Positions 8,705 to 17,728 of a DNA stretch of 38,866 nt are shown piece by piece. A program made the translations under genes and the position numbers. The stretch's first letter is position 1. Each line of letters starts with the position of its first letter. The notes beneath the pieces were generated by a model. It ran no database searches and was not told where the DNA came from. It saw only the letters and a list, made by a program, of their open reading frames with translations. The DNA is taken from the NCBI GenBank assembly GCA_041686375.1, contig JAWLEB010000027.1, forward strand, positions 1-38,866. The letters are read 5' to 3'. This DNA comes from JAGXLC01 sp041686375 (GTDB lineage Bacteria; Bacteroidota; Bacteroidia; Bacteroidales; UBA12077).

Positions 8705-9568
8705 ATGAGAAAAATGCTACTTTATACGGCAATTTTTGCACTTTTACTGACGTCAGTATCCTGCTGCAATAATAATACGAATTCGGAACAAGAAAATAAC
8801 TCCGATAGTTTACAGATTGTAACTCTTACACCATCAATAACGAAGCAATTGTTGCTGTTAGGTTTGGAAGATAATGTGATTGGTCATACGTCCTTTTGCC
8901 CTTCCGATAAACTTGTAAACAGTGAGTTAGTGGCATCTGCTGCAGAGGTGAATGTTGAAAAAATCGCAGTATTGGATCCTGATATTGTTTTAGTGAGTAC
9001 TTTAACAAAGGAAAAAGTCATCAAAAATTTGCGGAAAGTAGGAGTTGAAGTTAAGTATTTGGATATGCCCCGGTCTTTTGATGAGATATGCGGCCAGATG
9101 ATAAAATTAGGCGAACTTTTGGATAAGAAGGATAAAGCTGCTAAAATCGTAGCAAGGCAGAGAAAAAGGATGGATTCTCTCCGGCATACGATCCCTGAAA
9201 GTGAAAAAGTGAAGTTTTTAATTCAAATTGGTGCCAAACCCTTATATGCAGCAACTTCAGAGTCCTTTATGCATGATTATATTAAGTATGCCCAAGGGGA
9301 GAATATTGCAGCCGGTTTAAGCAGCGGTACATTGTCAAGAGAGAGTGTGCTAAAGAAAAACCCGGATGTTATCGTTATTGTGACTATGGGTATGGCAGGT
9401 AAGGAAGAAAAAGAGATATGGCAGGGTTACCCAAATCTTAAGGCTACAAAAAATGATCAGGTTCATATTATTGATTCAGATGAAGCATCAAGTCCTACAC
9501 CGGTAACTTTTGTCAATGTACTTGATACCATCATAGAAATGGTGTATAAAAATGATTCTAAGCATTAA
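8705..9568 (+). CDS. btuF: Cobalamin/corrinoid ABC transporter substrate-binding lipoprotein (BtuF)
   Basis: 287 residues from the ATG at 8705. A longer frame to 8672 would overlap the preceding gene and place extra residues before the lipoprotein signal, so it is rejected. The signal ends in lipobox TSVSC with acylated Cys20. The mature part is a class III (TroA/FecB-like, PF01497) binding protein with two lobes joined by a long helix: the N-lobe has IVTLTPSITKQLLLLGLEDNVIG and VEKIAVLDPDIVL, and the C-lobe has NPDVIVIVTMG followed by NLKATKNDQVHIID. It would capture B12 in the periplasm and deliver it to the BtuC-BtuD complex encoded downstream. Confidence 0.88.
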   Translation: MRKMLLYTAIFALLLTSVSCCNNNTNSEQENNSDSLQIVTLTPSITKQLLLLGLEDNVIGHTSFCPSDKLVNSELVASAAEVNVEKIAVLDPDIVLVSTLTKEKVIKNLRKVGVEVKYLDMPRSFDEICGQMIKLGELLDKKDKAAKIVARQRKRMDSLRHTIPESEKVKFLIQIGAKPLYAATSESFMHDYIKYAQGENIAAGLSSGTLSRESVLKKNPDVIVIVTMGMAGKEEKEIWQGYPNLKATKNDQVHIIDSDEASSPTPVTFVNVLDTIIEMVYKNDSKH

Positions 9569-9585
9569 AATAAAATAATCAACCC

Positions 9586-10113
9586 ATGAAAGAAGGATTA
9601 ATTCATATTTACACTGGTGATGGCAAGGGTAAGACGACTGCAGCGGTTGGTCTGGCAACGAGAGCCCTGGGACATCAATTTAAAGTTTGTTATGCGTATT
9701 TGCACAAAAGGCCTGAAAAATACGGGTACACGGAAATAAAAAACCTTGAGAAAATGGGAGCTGAAATATTTCCTGTTGCCAAGGGACACCCTTTTTGTGA
9801 TAAGGATATTGATAGAACCCAACACCGTCAATTAACGAAAAAACAATTCGCTGAGTTAGAAGAGAAGATAAAAGACAAAGATTTTGATTTACTGATCATG
9901 GATGAGGCTATTGTTTCAGTGCGTGATGGATTTTTGCCTGAAGAGCTATTGATAGATTTTATCAGGAATAAGCCTGCTGCACTTGAGTTGGTAATGACCG
10001 GAAGGGGAGCGACTGAGAAGATGATTGAGCTTGCAGATTATGTGAGTGAAGTAAAAAAGATAAAACATCCTTACGATAAAAAAATTATTGCACGTGAAGG
10101 GATTGAATACTAA
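9586..10113 (+). CDS. cobO: Cob(I)yrinic acid a,c-diamide adenosyltransferase (CobO/BtuR type)
   Basis: 175 residues, typical length. The P-loop GDGKGKTTAAVGLATRALGH is near the N-terminus (residues 11-18 for the nucleotide loop), with LLIMDEAI as the Walker-B-like strand and the closing ELADYVSEVKKIKHPYDK characteristic of the CobA/CobO/BtuR family. It transfers the 5'-deoxyadenosyl group of ATP to the cobalt of a reduced corrinoid in the cytosol. Placed between the binding protein and permease of a B12 importer, it converts imported corrinoids to the coenzyme form. Its 3' end overlaps the start of btuC. Confidence 0.92.
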   Translation: MKEGLIHIYTGDGKGKTTAAVGLATRALGHQFKVCYAYLHKRPEKYGYTEIKNLEKMGAEIFPVAKGHPFCDKDIDRTQHRQLTKKQFAELEEKIKDKDFDLLIMDEAIVSVRDGFLPEELLIDFIRNKPAALELVMTGRGATEKMIELADYVSEVKKIKHPYDKKIIAREGIEY

Positions 10114-11128
10114 TTATATCAGGCATAAATATTTGTCATGGATTTTTATTTCTGTGGCATTACTGGTTGTTTTAATTGTGGCGGTGTTCATTTCACTTAC
10201 CACAGGCGAAATAGATATTACTTTGTTTGATCTGCCTAAATATCTGGGCAAAGAAGGAGATAGTGTTATTTATTCCATTATCAATAAAATAAGAATTCCC
10301 AGGATTCTTCTTGGATTGGCTGTAGGAGGCTCCCTTAGTTTGGCCGGAGTTATTTTACAGGGTATTTACCGGAATCCCCTGGTGGAACCTTACACTCTTG
10401 GTATATCAGGAGGTGGAGCGCTGGGTGTGGCTCTGGTTATAGTGCTTGGACTGCATCGTACAATGGGTAGTTTTATGTTGCCGCTGGCCGGCTTTATAGG
10501 TGCCCTGTTAACAATCGTACTCGTTTACAGTCTGAGTTTGCGTAATGGAAAGATACATATTCAGAGTATGCTCCTGATAGGAGTGATGATTAGTTTTATT
10601 GTTTCTTCGGCTATGATGTTGCTGATGGCTATTACAACCACTGAGAATTTACATGGAATTGTTTTCTGGATTATGGGCTCACTGGATGAGCCTGATTTTA
10701 ACCTTATTCAGGTAACGTTATTAATTTCTGTTGTTGGACTGGCGGTTTCCTATCTCTTTGTACAACCATTAAATGCTTTGAGGTTGGGAGAGGCCAAGGC
10801 TAAACATTTAGGTATAAATACGGAGATAACCATACGCATCCTTTTCATTCTGGCATCACTGTTAACGGGTATGTGTGTTGCTGTAGCAGGGGTGATTGGT
10901 TTTGTTGGGTTAATTATACCACACCTTATGCGCTTGGCAGTTGGATCAGATTACAGGATTCTTTTGTTAAGTTCATTTCTGGGTGGAGGTGCTTTTCTGA
11001 TCTTTTCCGACCTGATAGCACGTACAATCATCGCTCCTAATGAATTACCTATTGGAGTGATCACAGGTATTATCGGGGGTACAGTCTTCGTAATTGTGTT
11101 GAGCAGGTCTAATTTAAAATTGAAATAA
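10088..11128 (+). CDS. btuC: Cobalamin ABC transporter permease (BtuC, FecCD family)
   Basis: Up to 346 residues with about ten hydrophobic helices, the size and pattern of FecCD permeases. Diagnostic stretches are RIPRILLGLAVGGSLSLAG, GIYRNPLVEPYTLGISGGGALG and the GFVGLIIPHLMR coupling-helix region that contacts the ATPase. No suitable ATG exists. The candidates are TTG 10088, GTG 10094 or TTG 10103, all inside the last codons of cobO, or TTG 10133 just after them. Translational coupling to cobO is therefore likely, and the exact start is uncertain by up to about 15 residues. It forms the inner-membrane channel of the B12 importer. Confidence 0.88.
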   Translation: MHVKGLNTNYIRHKYLSWIFISVALLVVLIVAVFISLTTGEIDITLFDLPKYLGKEGDSVIYSIINKIRIPRILLGLAVGGSLSLAGVILQGIYRNPLVEPYTLGISGGGALGVALVIVLGLHRTMGSFMLPLAGFIGALLTIVLVYSLSLRNGKIHIQSMLLIGVMISFIVSSAMMLLMAITTTENLHGIVFWIMGSLDEPDFNLIQVTLLISVVGLAVSYLFVQPLNALRLGEAKAKHLGINTEITIRILFILASLLTGMCVAVAGVIGFVGLIIPHLMRLAVGSDYRILLLSSFLGGGAFLIFSDLIARTIIAPNELPIGVITGIIGGTVFVIVLSRSNLKLK

Positions 11129-11138
11129 GCTAAAAAAT

Positions 11139-11945
11139 ATGCTGCAGATAGACCATTTAAAATGTGGATATGGAAAAAAGTTTCACATTGCTGATATTAC
11201 TTTCAGGGTGAAAAAAGGCGGTTTTACTGGCATTATAGGCCCCAACGGGTCGGGGAAGACCACATTGTTTCGGGGTATAACTTCTGAGTTAGAGTTAGAT
11301 GAAGGAAAGGTGATATTGAATAATGAAAATGTATCTGCTATGAGCCAGAAAGAAAAAGCTCAGAATATGGCAATTGTTACACAGGAGATAGAAAATCCTG
11401 CTATTACAGTGGAAGATTATGTGCTAATGGGCCGTATGCCATACAGAAGCACATTTCAGTTTTTTGAAACCAAAGACGATTACAGGATTGCGCACAAGTA
11501 TTTGGAGCTGACTGATGTTTTTCATTTGAAGGATAAATACATGTACCAGCTTAGCGGAGGTGAAAAACAATTGGCGGCCATTGCCCGTGCATTAACACAA
11601 GAGCCGAAACTATTACTGCTGGACGAACCTACTTCACACCTGGATATTACCCATCAGGTGCAGGTGTTAAATTTGATTCAGCGATTGAATTATGATCTGG
11701 GTTTAACGGTTCTTATGATTATTCATGATCTTAATCTTGCAGGGGAATATTGTGATCATCTCGTGATGATGAATGAGGGGAAGATTCATGTAGCAGGAAA
11801 ACCGGAAGAGGTGCTTACTTATAAAACCATTGAAGATGTATATAATACTGTGGTTATTACCAAAACTAACCCCTTATCAAAAAAGCCGGTTGTTTTTTTG
11901 GTTTCAGAGAATGTACTTAATCAGAATAGTAAGAAACTGTTTTGA
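11139..11945 (+). CDS. btuD: Cobalamin ABC transporter ATP-binding protein (BtuD)
   Basis: 268 residues with a complete nucleotide-binding domain: Walker A GPNGSGKTT (about residue 33), Q-loop in VTQEIENP, signature LSGGEKQLAAIARAL, Walker B LLLLDEPTSHLD and the switch His in IIHDLN. It lies 10 nt after btuC, completing a BtuF-C-D importer. The C-terminal ~40 residues after the NBD are lineage-variable. Iron-siderophore transporters of the FecE/FhuC type look alike; the riboswitch and cobO are what assign this one to cobalamin. Confidence 0.9.
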   Translation: MLQIDHLKCGYGKKFHIADITFRVKKGGFTGIIGPNGSGKTTLFRGITSELELDEGKVILNNENVSAMSQKEKAQNMAIVTQEIENPAITVEDYVLMGRMPYRSTFQFFETKDDYRIAHKYLELTDVFHLKDKYMYQLSGGEKQLAAIARALTQEPKLLLLDEPTSHLDITHQVQVLNLIQRLNYDLGLTVLMIIHDLNLAGEYCDHLVMMNEGKIHVAGKPEEVLTYKTIEDVYNTVVITKTNPLSKKPVVFLVSENVLNQNSKKLF

Positions 11946-12122
11946 TTTCTTTTAGAAATTTTACTTTACCAAATTTTGAAGATGATATTTTGCATAGCTT
12001 TGTCCTTTATGGCGGGGTCTGTGGTCAAGCTTAATTATCTGTCCGATTTCTAAAAATTTTGATCATGAGGAATTCAGGAAGGTATAATACGATAATTTTG
12101 CAGCACTGGTCAGAAAACATAA

Positions 12123-12239
12123 GGATACACACTTTATTTACAGACAGCTAAAATCAGATTTATAATATATGGTCATGGCGATGACGGTTACAGGTATAAT
12201 GGTGAAACTGCAGCCGATTTTATTCTTCAGTTATTGTAG
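12123..12239 (+). pseudogene. Possible 5' remnant of cobD-like aminotransferase (threonine-phosphate decarboxylase)
   Basis: A short open stretch without a usable start codon encodes IIYGHGDDGYRYNGETAADF (12162-12221). This resembles the N-terminus of the CobD/HisC-like PLP enzymes of cobalamin biosynthesis in Bacteroidota, where GHGDD-x-Y-x-Y is followed by an ADFSSN-type motif. Immediately after ADF the frame runs into a TAG, while the +1 frame reads SSVIVEV, as if a frameshift had occurred; nothing recognisable follows. Its position directly after a B12 operon supports the idea of a decayed gene. The similarity is short and was judged from memory only. The remaining parts of the 395-nt gap (11946-12122 and 12240-12267) show no other feature. 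Confidence 0.4.
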
Positions 12240-12267
12240 AGGTAAAACGCATTTTCTATGAAAGTAT

Positions 12268-12309
12268 AAAAAAATCCTTCTGCTTTGGTCAGGCAGAAGG
12301 ATTTTTTTT
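12268..12309. terminator. Bidirectional rho-independent terminator between btuD and arcB
   Basis: The stem ATCCTTCTGC (12274-12283) with GCAGAAGGAT (12293-12302) is flanked by a run of A on the left and eight T on the right, so it can terminate both the rightward B12 operon and the leftward arc genes. The loop is 9 nt. Confidence 0.85.
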
Positions 12310-12340
12310 ATTGGTTAGTTTTCTCAGTATTTATTCTCCT

Positions 12341-13342
12341 TTATTGACCCAAAGTAGCAACCATTACGGCTTTAATGGTATGCATTCTGTTTTCCGCTTC
12401 GTCAAACACAATTGAAGCTTCAGATTCAAAAACTTCTTCGGTCACTTCCATGGATTCTATACCGAATTTCTGGTAAATTTCTTCGCCTACTTTTGTTTCT
12501 CTGTTGTGAAAAGCCGGCAGGCAGTGTAAAAATTTAACTTTTGGATTGCCTGTTTTCTCCAGCAATTCTTTGTTTACCTGGTATGGCTTGAGCAATTCGA
12601 TACGTTCTTTCCATACTTCTTCAGGTTCTCCCATGGATACCCAAACGTCAGTGTATAAGAAATCACAATCTTTTACGCCTTCTTCAACTTTATCGGTAAC
12701 AAGAATTTTTGCACCTGTTTCTTTGGCAATTTCTTTAGCCTGTTTAACAAGTTCGTCAGAAGGTTGTACTTCTTTAGGTGCCACTGACCTGAAATCCATT
12801 CCCATTTTTGCTGCACCGATAAGAAGTGAATTGCCCATGTTGTTTCTGGCATCACCTAAATAAGCAAATTTGACTTTATTAAGGGGCTTGTCAGTATGCT
12901 CCATCATTGTGAGGAAATCAGCCAGGATTTGAGTCGGGTGAAATTCGTTGGTTAGGCCGTTCCATACCGGTACGCCAGCATATTTTCCTAATTCTTCAAC
13001 CACTTCCTGACCAAAACCACGGTATTCGATACCATCGTACATTCTGCCAAGTACTCTTGCGGTATCTTTCATGGATTCTTTCTGTCCCATTTGAGAGCCT
13101 GAAGGGCCTAAGTAGGTTACATGAGCTCCCTGATCTAATGCAGCAACCTCAAAAGCACAGCGCGTTCTTGTTGATGATTTTTCAAAAATCAGCGCTATGT
13201 TCTTTCCTGTCAGTTTATGTTGTTCAGTACCTGCATATTTGGCTTTTTTTAGACTTACGGAAAGATCCAGCAGGTGTTGTATCTCTTTTGGAGAGCAATC
13301 CAAAAGTTTTAGAAAATTTTGGTTTCTTAGATTAAATGCCAT
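12341..13342 (-). CDS. arcB: Ornithine carbamoyltransferase (probably catabolic, ArcB)
   Basis: 333 residues, the full length of the family. The carbamoyl-phosphate motif SSTRTRC is at 56-62, HPTQ at 135-138, the ornithine-side VWVSMGE at 233-239 and the catalytic HCLP at 273-276. The enzyme interconverts carbamoyl phosphate plus ornithine with citrulline. Pairing with carbamate kinase 23 nt upstream argues for the catabolic direction, in which citrulline is phosphorolysed and the carbamoyl phosphate used to make ATP. The anabolic ArgF role cannot be excluded from sequence alone, since ArcB and ArgF are close homologues. Convergent with btuD and sharing its terminator. Confidence 0.9.
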   Translation of the reverse strand: MAFNLRNQNFLKLLDCSPKEIQHLLDLSVSLKKAKYAGTEQHKLTGKNIALIFEKSSTRTRCAFEVAALDQGAHVTYLGPSGSQMGQKESMKDTARVLGRMYDGIEYRGFGQEVVEELGKYAGVPVWNGLTNEFHPTQILADFLTMMEHTDKPLNKVKFAYLGDARNNMGNSLLIGAAKMGMDFRSVAPKEVQPSDELVKQAKEIAKETGAKILVTDKVEEGVKDCDFLYTDVWVSMGEPEEVWKERIELLKPYQVNKELLEKTGNPKVKFLHCLPAFHNRETKVGEEIYQKFGIESMEVTEEVFESEASIVFDEAENRMHTIKAVMVATLGQ

Positions 13343-13365
13343 AGTTATTTAATTTTTAAAAGTTA

Positions 13366-14322
13366 TTATTTATCGTATTCTTTGATGATTCTTGTTCCAT
13401 AAGTTTTGTTTTTGAGCAGTTTGGATTCTGTGATAACGCTTTTATCACCGCCTTGCTCAACAAACTGAACTGCAGCTTTTATTTTCGGCGCCATGCTGCC
13501 CTCGGAAAACATGCCCTGATCTAAATATTTCTTGGCATCGGCAACACTTAACGGATCAAGTTTTTGTTCTCCTGGTTGTTTGTAGTTAATGTAAACATAA
13601 GGAACGTCTGTCAATACATAAAACTCATCTGCTTTAATCCTGGCAGCAAGCAATGATGATGCCATATCCTTGTCTATTACAGCTTCTGATGGTTGTACTT
13701 GATTGTTTTCGTCGAAATATACAGGAATTCCTCCTCCGCCGGAAGCTATTACAATATTACCTTGTCTTGCTAAATTTTCGACTACATTTTCGTTCATAAT
13801 GCTTTTGGGTAATGGTGACGGTACTACTCTCCTCCATCCTCCTTCTGTTTTTACCTCTTCTTTGAAAATCCACCCTTTCTCTTTATTGAGCTTATCTGCC
13901 TGCTCTTTGTTGTAGATTTTACCTACTCTTTTTTGCGGGTCTTGAAAAGCAGGATCATCTTTATCAACTTCCACCTGGGTTACAAGTGTTACAACCTCTT
14001 TTTTTATGTTGTACTTACGAAGAAGATTCAGCATCATACGCTCAATCATGTAGCCAATTTCACCTTGTGTATCGGCAACGCAAACATCCAGTGGCATTTG
14101 TGGTAAATCGTACATGTGCTCTCCGGCATCGTTTTTCATTAATAAATTGCCTACCTGGGGTCCGTTACCATGACCAATCACAATATCATAATCTTCTTCA
14201 AGAAGAAATAATAAATTTTCTAATGTATCGGTAACATTTTGCTCTTGCTCTTCAATAGTACCAATTTGGTTGCCTCGAAGAAGCGCATTACCTCCTAAGG
14301 CTAAAACAGCTAACTTTCTCAT
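13366..14322 (-). CDS. arcC: Carbamate kinase
   Basis: 318 residues of the amino-acid kinase fold: ALGGNALL near residue 8, GHGNGPQVGNLL near 50, the active-site region ending SEAVIDKDMASSLLA, and FSEGSMAPKIKAA near 275. It transfers phosphate from carbamoyl phosphate to ADP, giving ATP, ammonia and CO2, the last step of the arginine deiminase route. It is the first gene of a two-gene unit with arcB. No arginine deiminase (arcA) or antiporter (arcD) lies in the window, so citrulline must come from a remote gene or from outside. Confidence 0.93.
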   Translation of the reverse strand: MRKLAVLALGGNALLRGNQIGTIEEQEQNVTDTLENLLFLLEEDYDIVIGHGNGPQVGNLLMKNDAGEHMYDLPQMPLDVCVADTQGEIGYMIERMMLNLLRKYNIKKEVVTLVTQVEVDKDDPAFQDPQKRVGKIYNKEQADKLNKEKGWIFKEEVKTEGGWRRVVPSPLPKSIMNENVVENLARQGNIVIASGGGGIPVYFDENNQVQPSEAVIDKDMASSLLAARIKADEFYVLTDVPYVYINYKQPGEQKLDPLSVADAKKYLDQGMFSEGSMAPKIKAAVQFVEQGGDKSVITESKLLKNKTYGTRIIKEYDK

Positions 14323-14356
14323 AATCAGATTTTTAATATTTGTAATCTAAAGGATA

Positions 14357-14364
14357 CAAATCTA
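14357..14364 (-). promoter_or_regulatory. Candidate -7 promoter box for arcC-arcB
   Basis: Read leftwards this is TAGATTTG, a match to TAnnTTTG, 35 nt before the arcC ATG. No clear -33 TTTG at the expected distance. Confidence 0.4.
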
Positions 14365-14485
14365 AGAAAAATTTATGAAACCTTAAGGATTTTCTTTTAT
14401 CCTGACCTATAAATTGCCATACTTTTTACTGGTCATTTTAATTTAATTTGCTATTTTTACAAGTATTAAACGGTTAAAATGATTC

Positions 14486-15190
14486 ATGGGATTTCTTAAA
14501 AGGCATTTTTTATACGCTTTAATTGTAGCTTTTAGTTTATGGATGCTTTATTCATGTAGTGAAGAGGAGCGAAACGGAAGAATTACAGAGGGATATATTG
14601 TATATGATATTGAATATCTGGACGATTCTTTGAACAGCTTGGTGAAAAGTTTTTTCCCTAAGGAAATGGTAATTAAGTTTAAAAATAATTCTGTAAAAAA
14701 TCAGATGGTTGGATTTTCTGATTTTTTCAGTTTTGCGCATATAAAAAAATCTGATGATAAGATAAATACAACTTTACTTACCCTCATGGATAAAAAGTAT
14801 AGGTATACAGAAAAATTAAATGGATCGTCTATATTCTTTAAGGACAGGCCGGATATTCAAATAAAATATACGGATGAAGAGAAGGAGATTGCCGGTTTTC
14901 ATTGCAAAAAAATTAAGATAATTCTTCCAAAGCAGCAGGAGGATTCGGAAAAATTCAGCATTTTTTATACGGATTCGATCATTATAGATGGCTTTAATTC
15001 CCACACCCTTTTTAGATCAATTGACGGTGTTTTGATGGAATTTCAGCTTGATTTTTATGATATACCCATGAAACTTACTGCTACTGAAGTCAGAGAAACA
15101 GAAATTTCTTCAGAAGAATTTGAGATTCCTGACGAATACAGGCAAATCAATAAAAAAACCATGGAGGAGATCATTGCATTGTTAAAATAG
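14486..15190 (+). CDS. Hypothetical lipoprotein, GLPGLI/DUF4412-like
   Basis: 234 residues. A signal sequence with lipobox LYSC gives acylated Cys24. The mature part is beta-rich. It opens with ITEGYIVYDIEY and later has YTDEEKEIAGFHCKKIKI and FYTDSIIIDGF, a layout seen in Bacteroidota lipoproteins of the DUF4412/GLPGLI type, where a modified strand-loop (AGF-C-K) recurs. No catalytic residues are evident and the family call is tentative. It precedes ftsK by 90 nt, but ftsK has its own promoter-like box, so the link is weak. Confidence 0.65.
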   Translation: MGFLKRHFLYALIVAFSLWMLYSCSEEERNGRITEGYIVYDIEYLDDSLNSLVKSFFPKEMVIKFKNNSVKNQMVGFSDFFSFAHIKKSDDKINTTLLTLMDKKYRYTEKLNGSSIFFKDRPDIQIKYTDEEKEIAGFHCKKIKIILPKQQEDSEKFSIFYTDSIIIDGFNSHTLFRSIDGVLMEFQLDFYDIPMKLTATEVRETEISSEEFEIPDEYRQINKKTMEEIIALLK

Positions 15191-15237
15191 TTCAGGATTT
15201 CCCTGTGCTTCCTTGTTTTTTATGAGAATATTTCTTG

Positions 15238-15245
15238 TAATTTTG
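15238..15245 (+). promoter_or_regulatory. Candidate -7 promoter box for ftsK
   Basis: TAATTTTG fits TAnnTTTG and lies 35 nt before the ftsK ATG. CTTG at 15212-15215 is close to the expected -33 position (consensus TTTG). Confidence 0.45.
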
Positions 15246-15280
15246 CAGTTAAGTGTAAACATGCGATAAGTTGATTCAAT

Positions 15281-17728
15281 ATGACGAAGAAAACCCAGAA
15301 AAAACGGACTAAAATAGCTAAAGATGAACGGTATAAACTGCTGATAGGAATTTTTATAGTCTTTTTTGCCCTTTATCTGACAACAGCTTTTATTTCCTTT
15401 TTCTTTACATGGAAATCTGACCAGAGTTTTGAGTGGGGACAGGTTATGTCAAATGCCAATGTTGTGGTAGAAAATTGGGGAGGAAAGGTGGGGGCCAGAT
15501 TCGCCAACTTATTTATTGCTAAATGGTTTGGTCTGGCTAGTTTTTCAATTCCCTTTATGCTTTTTATTATAGGGATGAAGATGCTGAATGTTAGAATTTT
15601 ACCGGTTAGAAAAACTTTGCAGTATGCCATTACAGGAACAATAATTCTTTCTTTATTATTAGGCTATTTTTTTGAAGATATGAGCGGATACCTTGTCAAC
15701 GGACCGGGAGGAAGTCATGGCTTAGTCATGGCGCAATGGCTTAGCGCTTTTATTGGTAAAATAGGAACCGCCTTCTTGTTGTTTTTATTGATAACAGGGT
15801 ATTTGATTTCTTTTATTAACAAACCCATTGAGTTCTTTACAAAGGATTTGCAGCATGTATTTGCATGGAATAGAATTTTAAACTTCATGAAATTTGCCAG
15901 AAAAAAGGGAGAATCAGGAGGTCGGTTTTCTGCCGGTGCAGAAAGCCAAAATACACAAATGGCAGGTAAAAACACAACAGCTCCGGATAATAAATCAGAA
16001 GCTTCTGAAGTTAATCAAAGAAAAGAGTGGACAGATGATATTTACAGAGAACATGACTTAAATGTCGAACCTGAAAAGGAAACTCCTGAGGAGGAGGCTG
16101 ACGAAAACAATGTTTCGGTGGATGAGAATGAGGACGATAAAAATATTAAATTGACAATAGAGCAGAAAAAAACAGATACCCAGTCCTATTCGATGGATAA
16201 CAGAAGGTTAGAAGATTATGATCCTACCCTTGAATTAAGTCATTTTGAGATGCCACCGATTGAAATACTTGAGGAATACGGGGATTTGGACGGCGAAACC
16301 AAAATTAACAAAGAGGAAATTATCAGGAATAAGAATAAAATTGTTGAAACCCTTGGTAATTATAAAATACAGATAGATAAGATAAAGGCCACTGTGGGGC
16401 CAACCATAACCTTGTATGAGATTATCCCTGCACCGGGAATAAGAATATCAAAGATAAAAAACCTGGAGGATGACATTGCCCTTAGTCTGGCTGCATTGGG
16501 TATTAGGATAATTGCTCCTATACCTGGTAAAGGCACAATTGGTATTGAGGTACCTAATGAAAATAAAGAAATTGTGAGCATGCGGTCAATTCTTTCTTCA
16601 AGAAATTTTATTGATGCAAAATATGATTTGCCAATTGGGTTAGGGAAAACTATTTCAAATGAGTCTTTTATTATCGACCTTGCACAAATGCCTCATTTGC
16701 TGGTTGCTGGTGCAACCGGACAGGGGAAATCGGTGGGTTTAAATGTTATAATTGCCTCACTGGTTTATAAAAAACACCCGGCTCAGTTGAAATTTGTTCT
16801 GGTAGATCCTAAAAAAATTGAGCTTACCCTTTATTCAAAGATTAAATATCATTACCTCGCTAAGATGCCGGATATAGAAGAGCCTATTGTTACAGAAAAT
16901 CAGGATATTATTAGGACGCTGAATTCCCTTTGCGTTGAAATGGATGAACGCTATAATTTGCTGAAAGCTGCACATGTACGGAATATTAAAGAATACAATA
17001 AAAAATTTATCAAGAAAAGGCTTAATCCTGAGAAAGGACATAGATATCTGCCTTATATTGTGGTAGTTATTGATGAGTTTGCCGATTTGATTATGACTGC
17101 TGGTAAAGAAGTGGAAGGGCCCATCGCTCGATTGGCTCAATTGGCAAGAGCCATCGGTATTCATTTGATCATAGCAACCCAGCGCCCAACAACAAACATT
17201 ATTACTGGCGTGATTAAAGCAAATTTTCCGGCCAGAATAGCATTTCGGGTAACTTCAATGGTTGATTCCAGAACAATTCTGGATAGCCCTGGCGCGAATC
17301 AATTGGTCGGAAAGGGAGATATGCTGATTTCGACAGGAAACGATTTAACCAGGATTCAATGTGCCTTTATTGATACGGAGGAACTGGAAAAATTAGCAGA
17401 TTTTATCTCTAACCAGCAGGGGTTTACAGAACCGTATGTGTTGCCTGAATATACAGAGGAAAGTTTAAATGGAGATGCCAATAGCAAGACTATGGATAAG
17501 TGGGATTCTTTATTTGACGAAGCAGCACGTATGGTAGTTAGAAATCAGCAAGGATCCACATCTTTGATTCAGCGGAAATTGGCTATTGGATACAACAGAG
17601 CCGGAAGAATCATGGACCAGCTCGAAGCTGCTAATATTGTGGGCCCTCACGAAGGAAGCAAAGCCAGACGGGTGCTTTTCCCTGATGAGTACGCTTTGGA
17701 ACAATATTTGAATGATTTTAATAAATAG
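15281..17728 (+). CDS. ftsK: DNA translocase FtsK/SpoIIIE
   Basis: 815 residues. Four or so membrane helices lie in residues 20-190 and anchor the protein at the septum. A charged linker follows (about 205-320), much shorter than in E. coli. The RecA-like motor contains Walker A GATGQGKS (477-484), VLVDPKKIEL, the Walker B region VVVIDEFADLIM and IATQRPTTNIITG. The C-terminal winged-helix gamma domain (about 745-810, with GSTSLIQRKLAIGYNRAGRIMDQLE) reads KOPS-type polarity sequences. It pumps chromosome ends through the closing septum and helps activate XerCD at dif. Followed 94 nt later by lolA, a neighbour pairing common in Bacteroidota. Confidence 0.95.
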   Translation: MTKKTQKKRTKIAKDERYKLLIGIFIVFFALYLTTAFISFFFTWKSDQSFEWGQVMSNANVVVENWGGKVGARFANLFIAKWFGLASFSIPFMLFIIGMKMLNVRILPVRKTLQYAITGTIILSLLLGYFFEDMSGYLVNGPGGSHGLVMAQWLSAFIGKIGTAFLLFLLITGYLISFINKPIEFFTKDLQHVFAWNRILNFMKFARKKGESGGRFSAGAESQNTQMAGKNTTAPDNKSEASEVNQRKEWTDDIYREHDLNVEPEKETPEEEADENNVSVDENEDDKNIKLTIEQKKTDTQSYSMDNRRLEDYDPTLELSHFEMPPIEILEEYGDLDGETKINKEEIIRNKNKIVETLGNYKIQIDKIKATVGPTITLYEIIPAPGIRISKIKNLEDDIALSLAALGIRIIAPIPGKGTIGIEVPNENKEIVSMRSILSSRNFIDAKYDLPIGLGKTISNESFIIDLAQMPHLLVAGATGQGKSVGLNVIIASLVYKKHPAQLKFVLVDPKKIELTLYSKIKYHYLAKMPDIEEPIVTENQDIIRTLNSLCVEMDERYNLLKAAHVRNIKEYNKKFIKKRLNPEKGHRYLPYIVVVIDEFADLIMTAGKEVEGPIARLAQLARAIGIHLIIATQRPTTNIITGVIKANFPARIAFRVTSMVDSRTILDSPGANQLVGKGDMLISTGNDLTRIQCAFIDTEELEKLADFISNQQGFTEPYVLPEYTEESLNGDANSKTMDKWDSLFDEAARMVVRNQQGSTSLIQRKLAIGYNRAGRIMDQLEAANIVGPHEGSKARRVLFPDEYALEQYLNDFNK

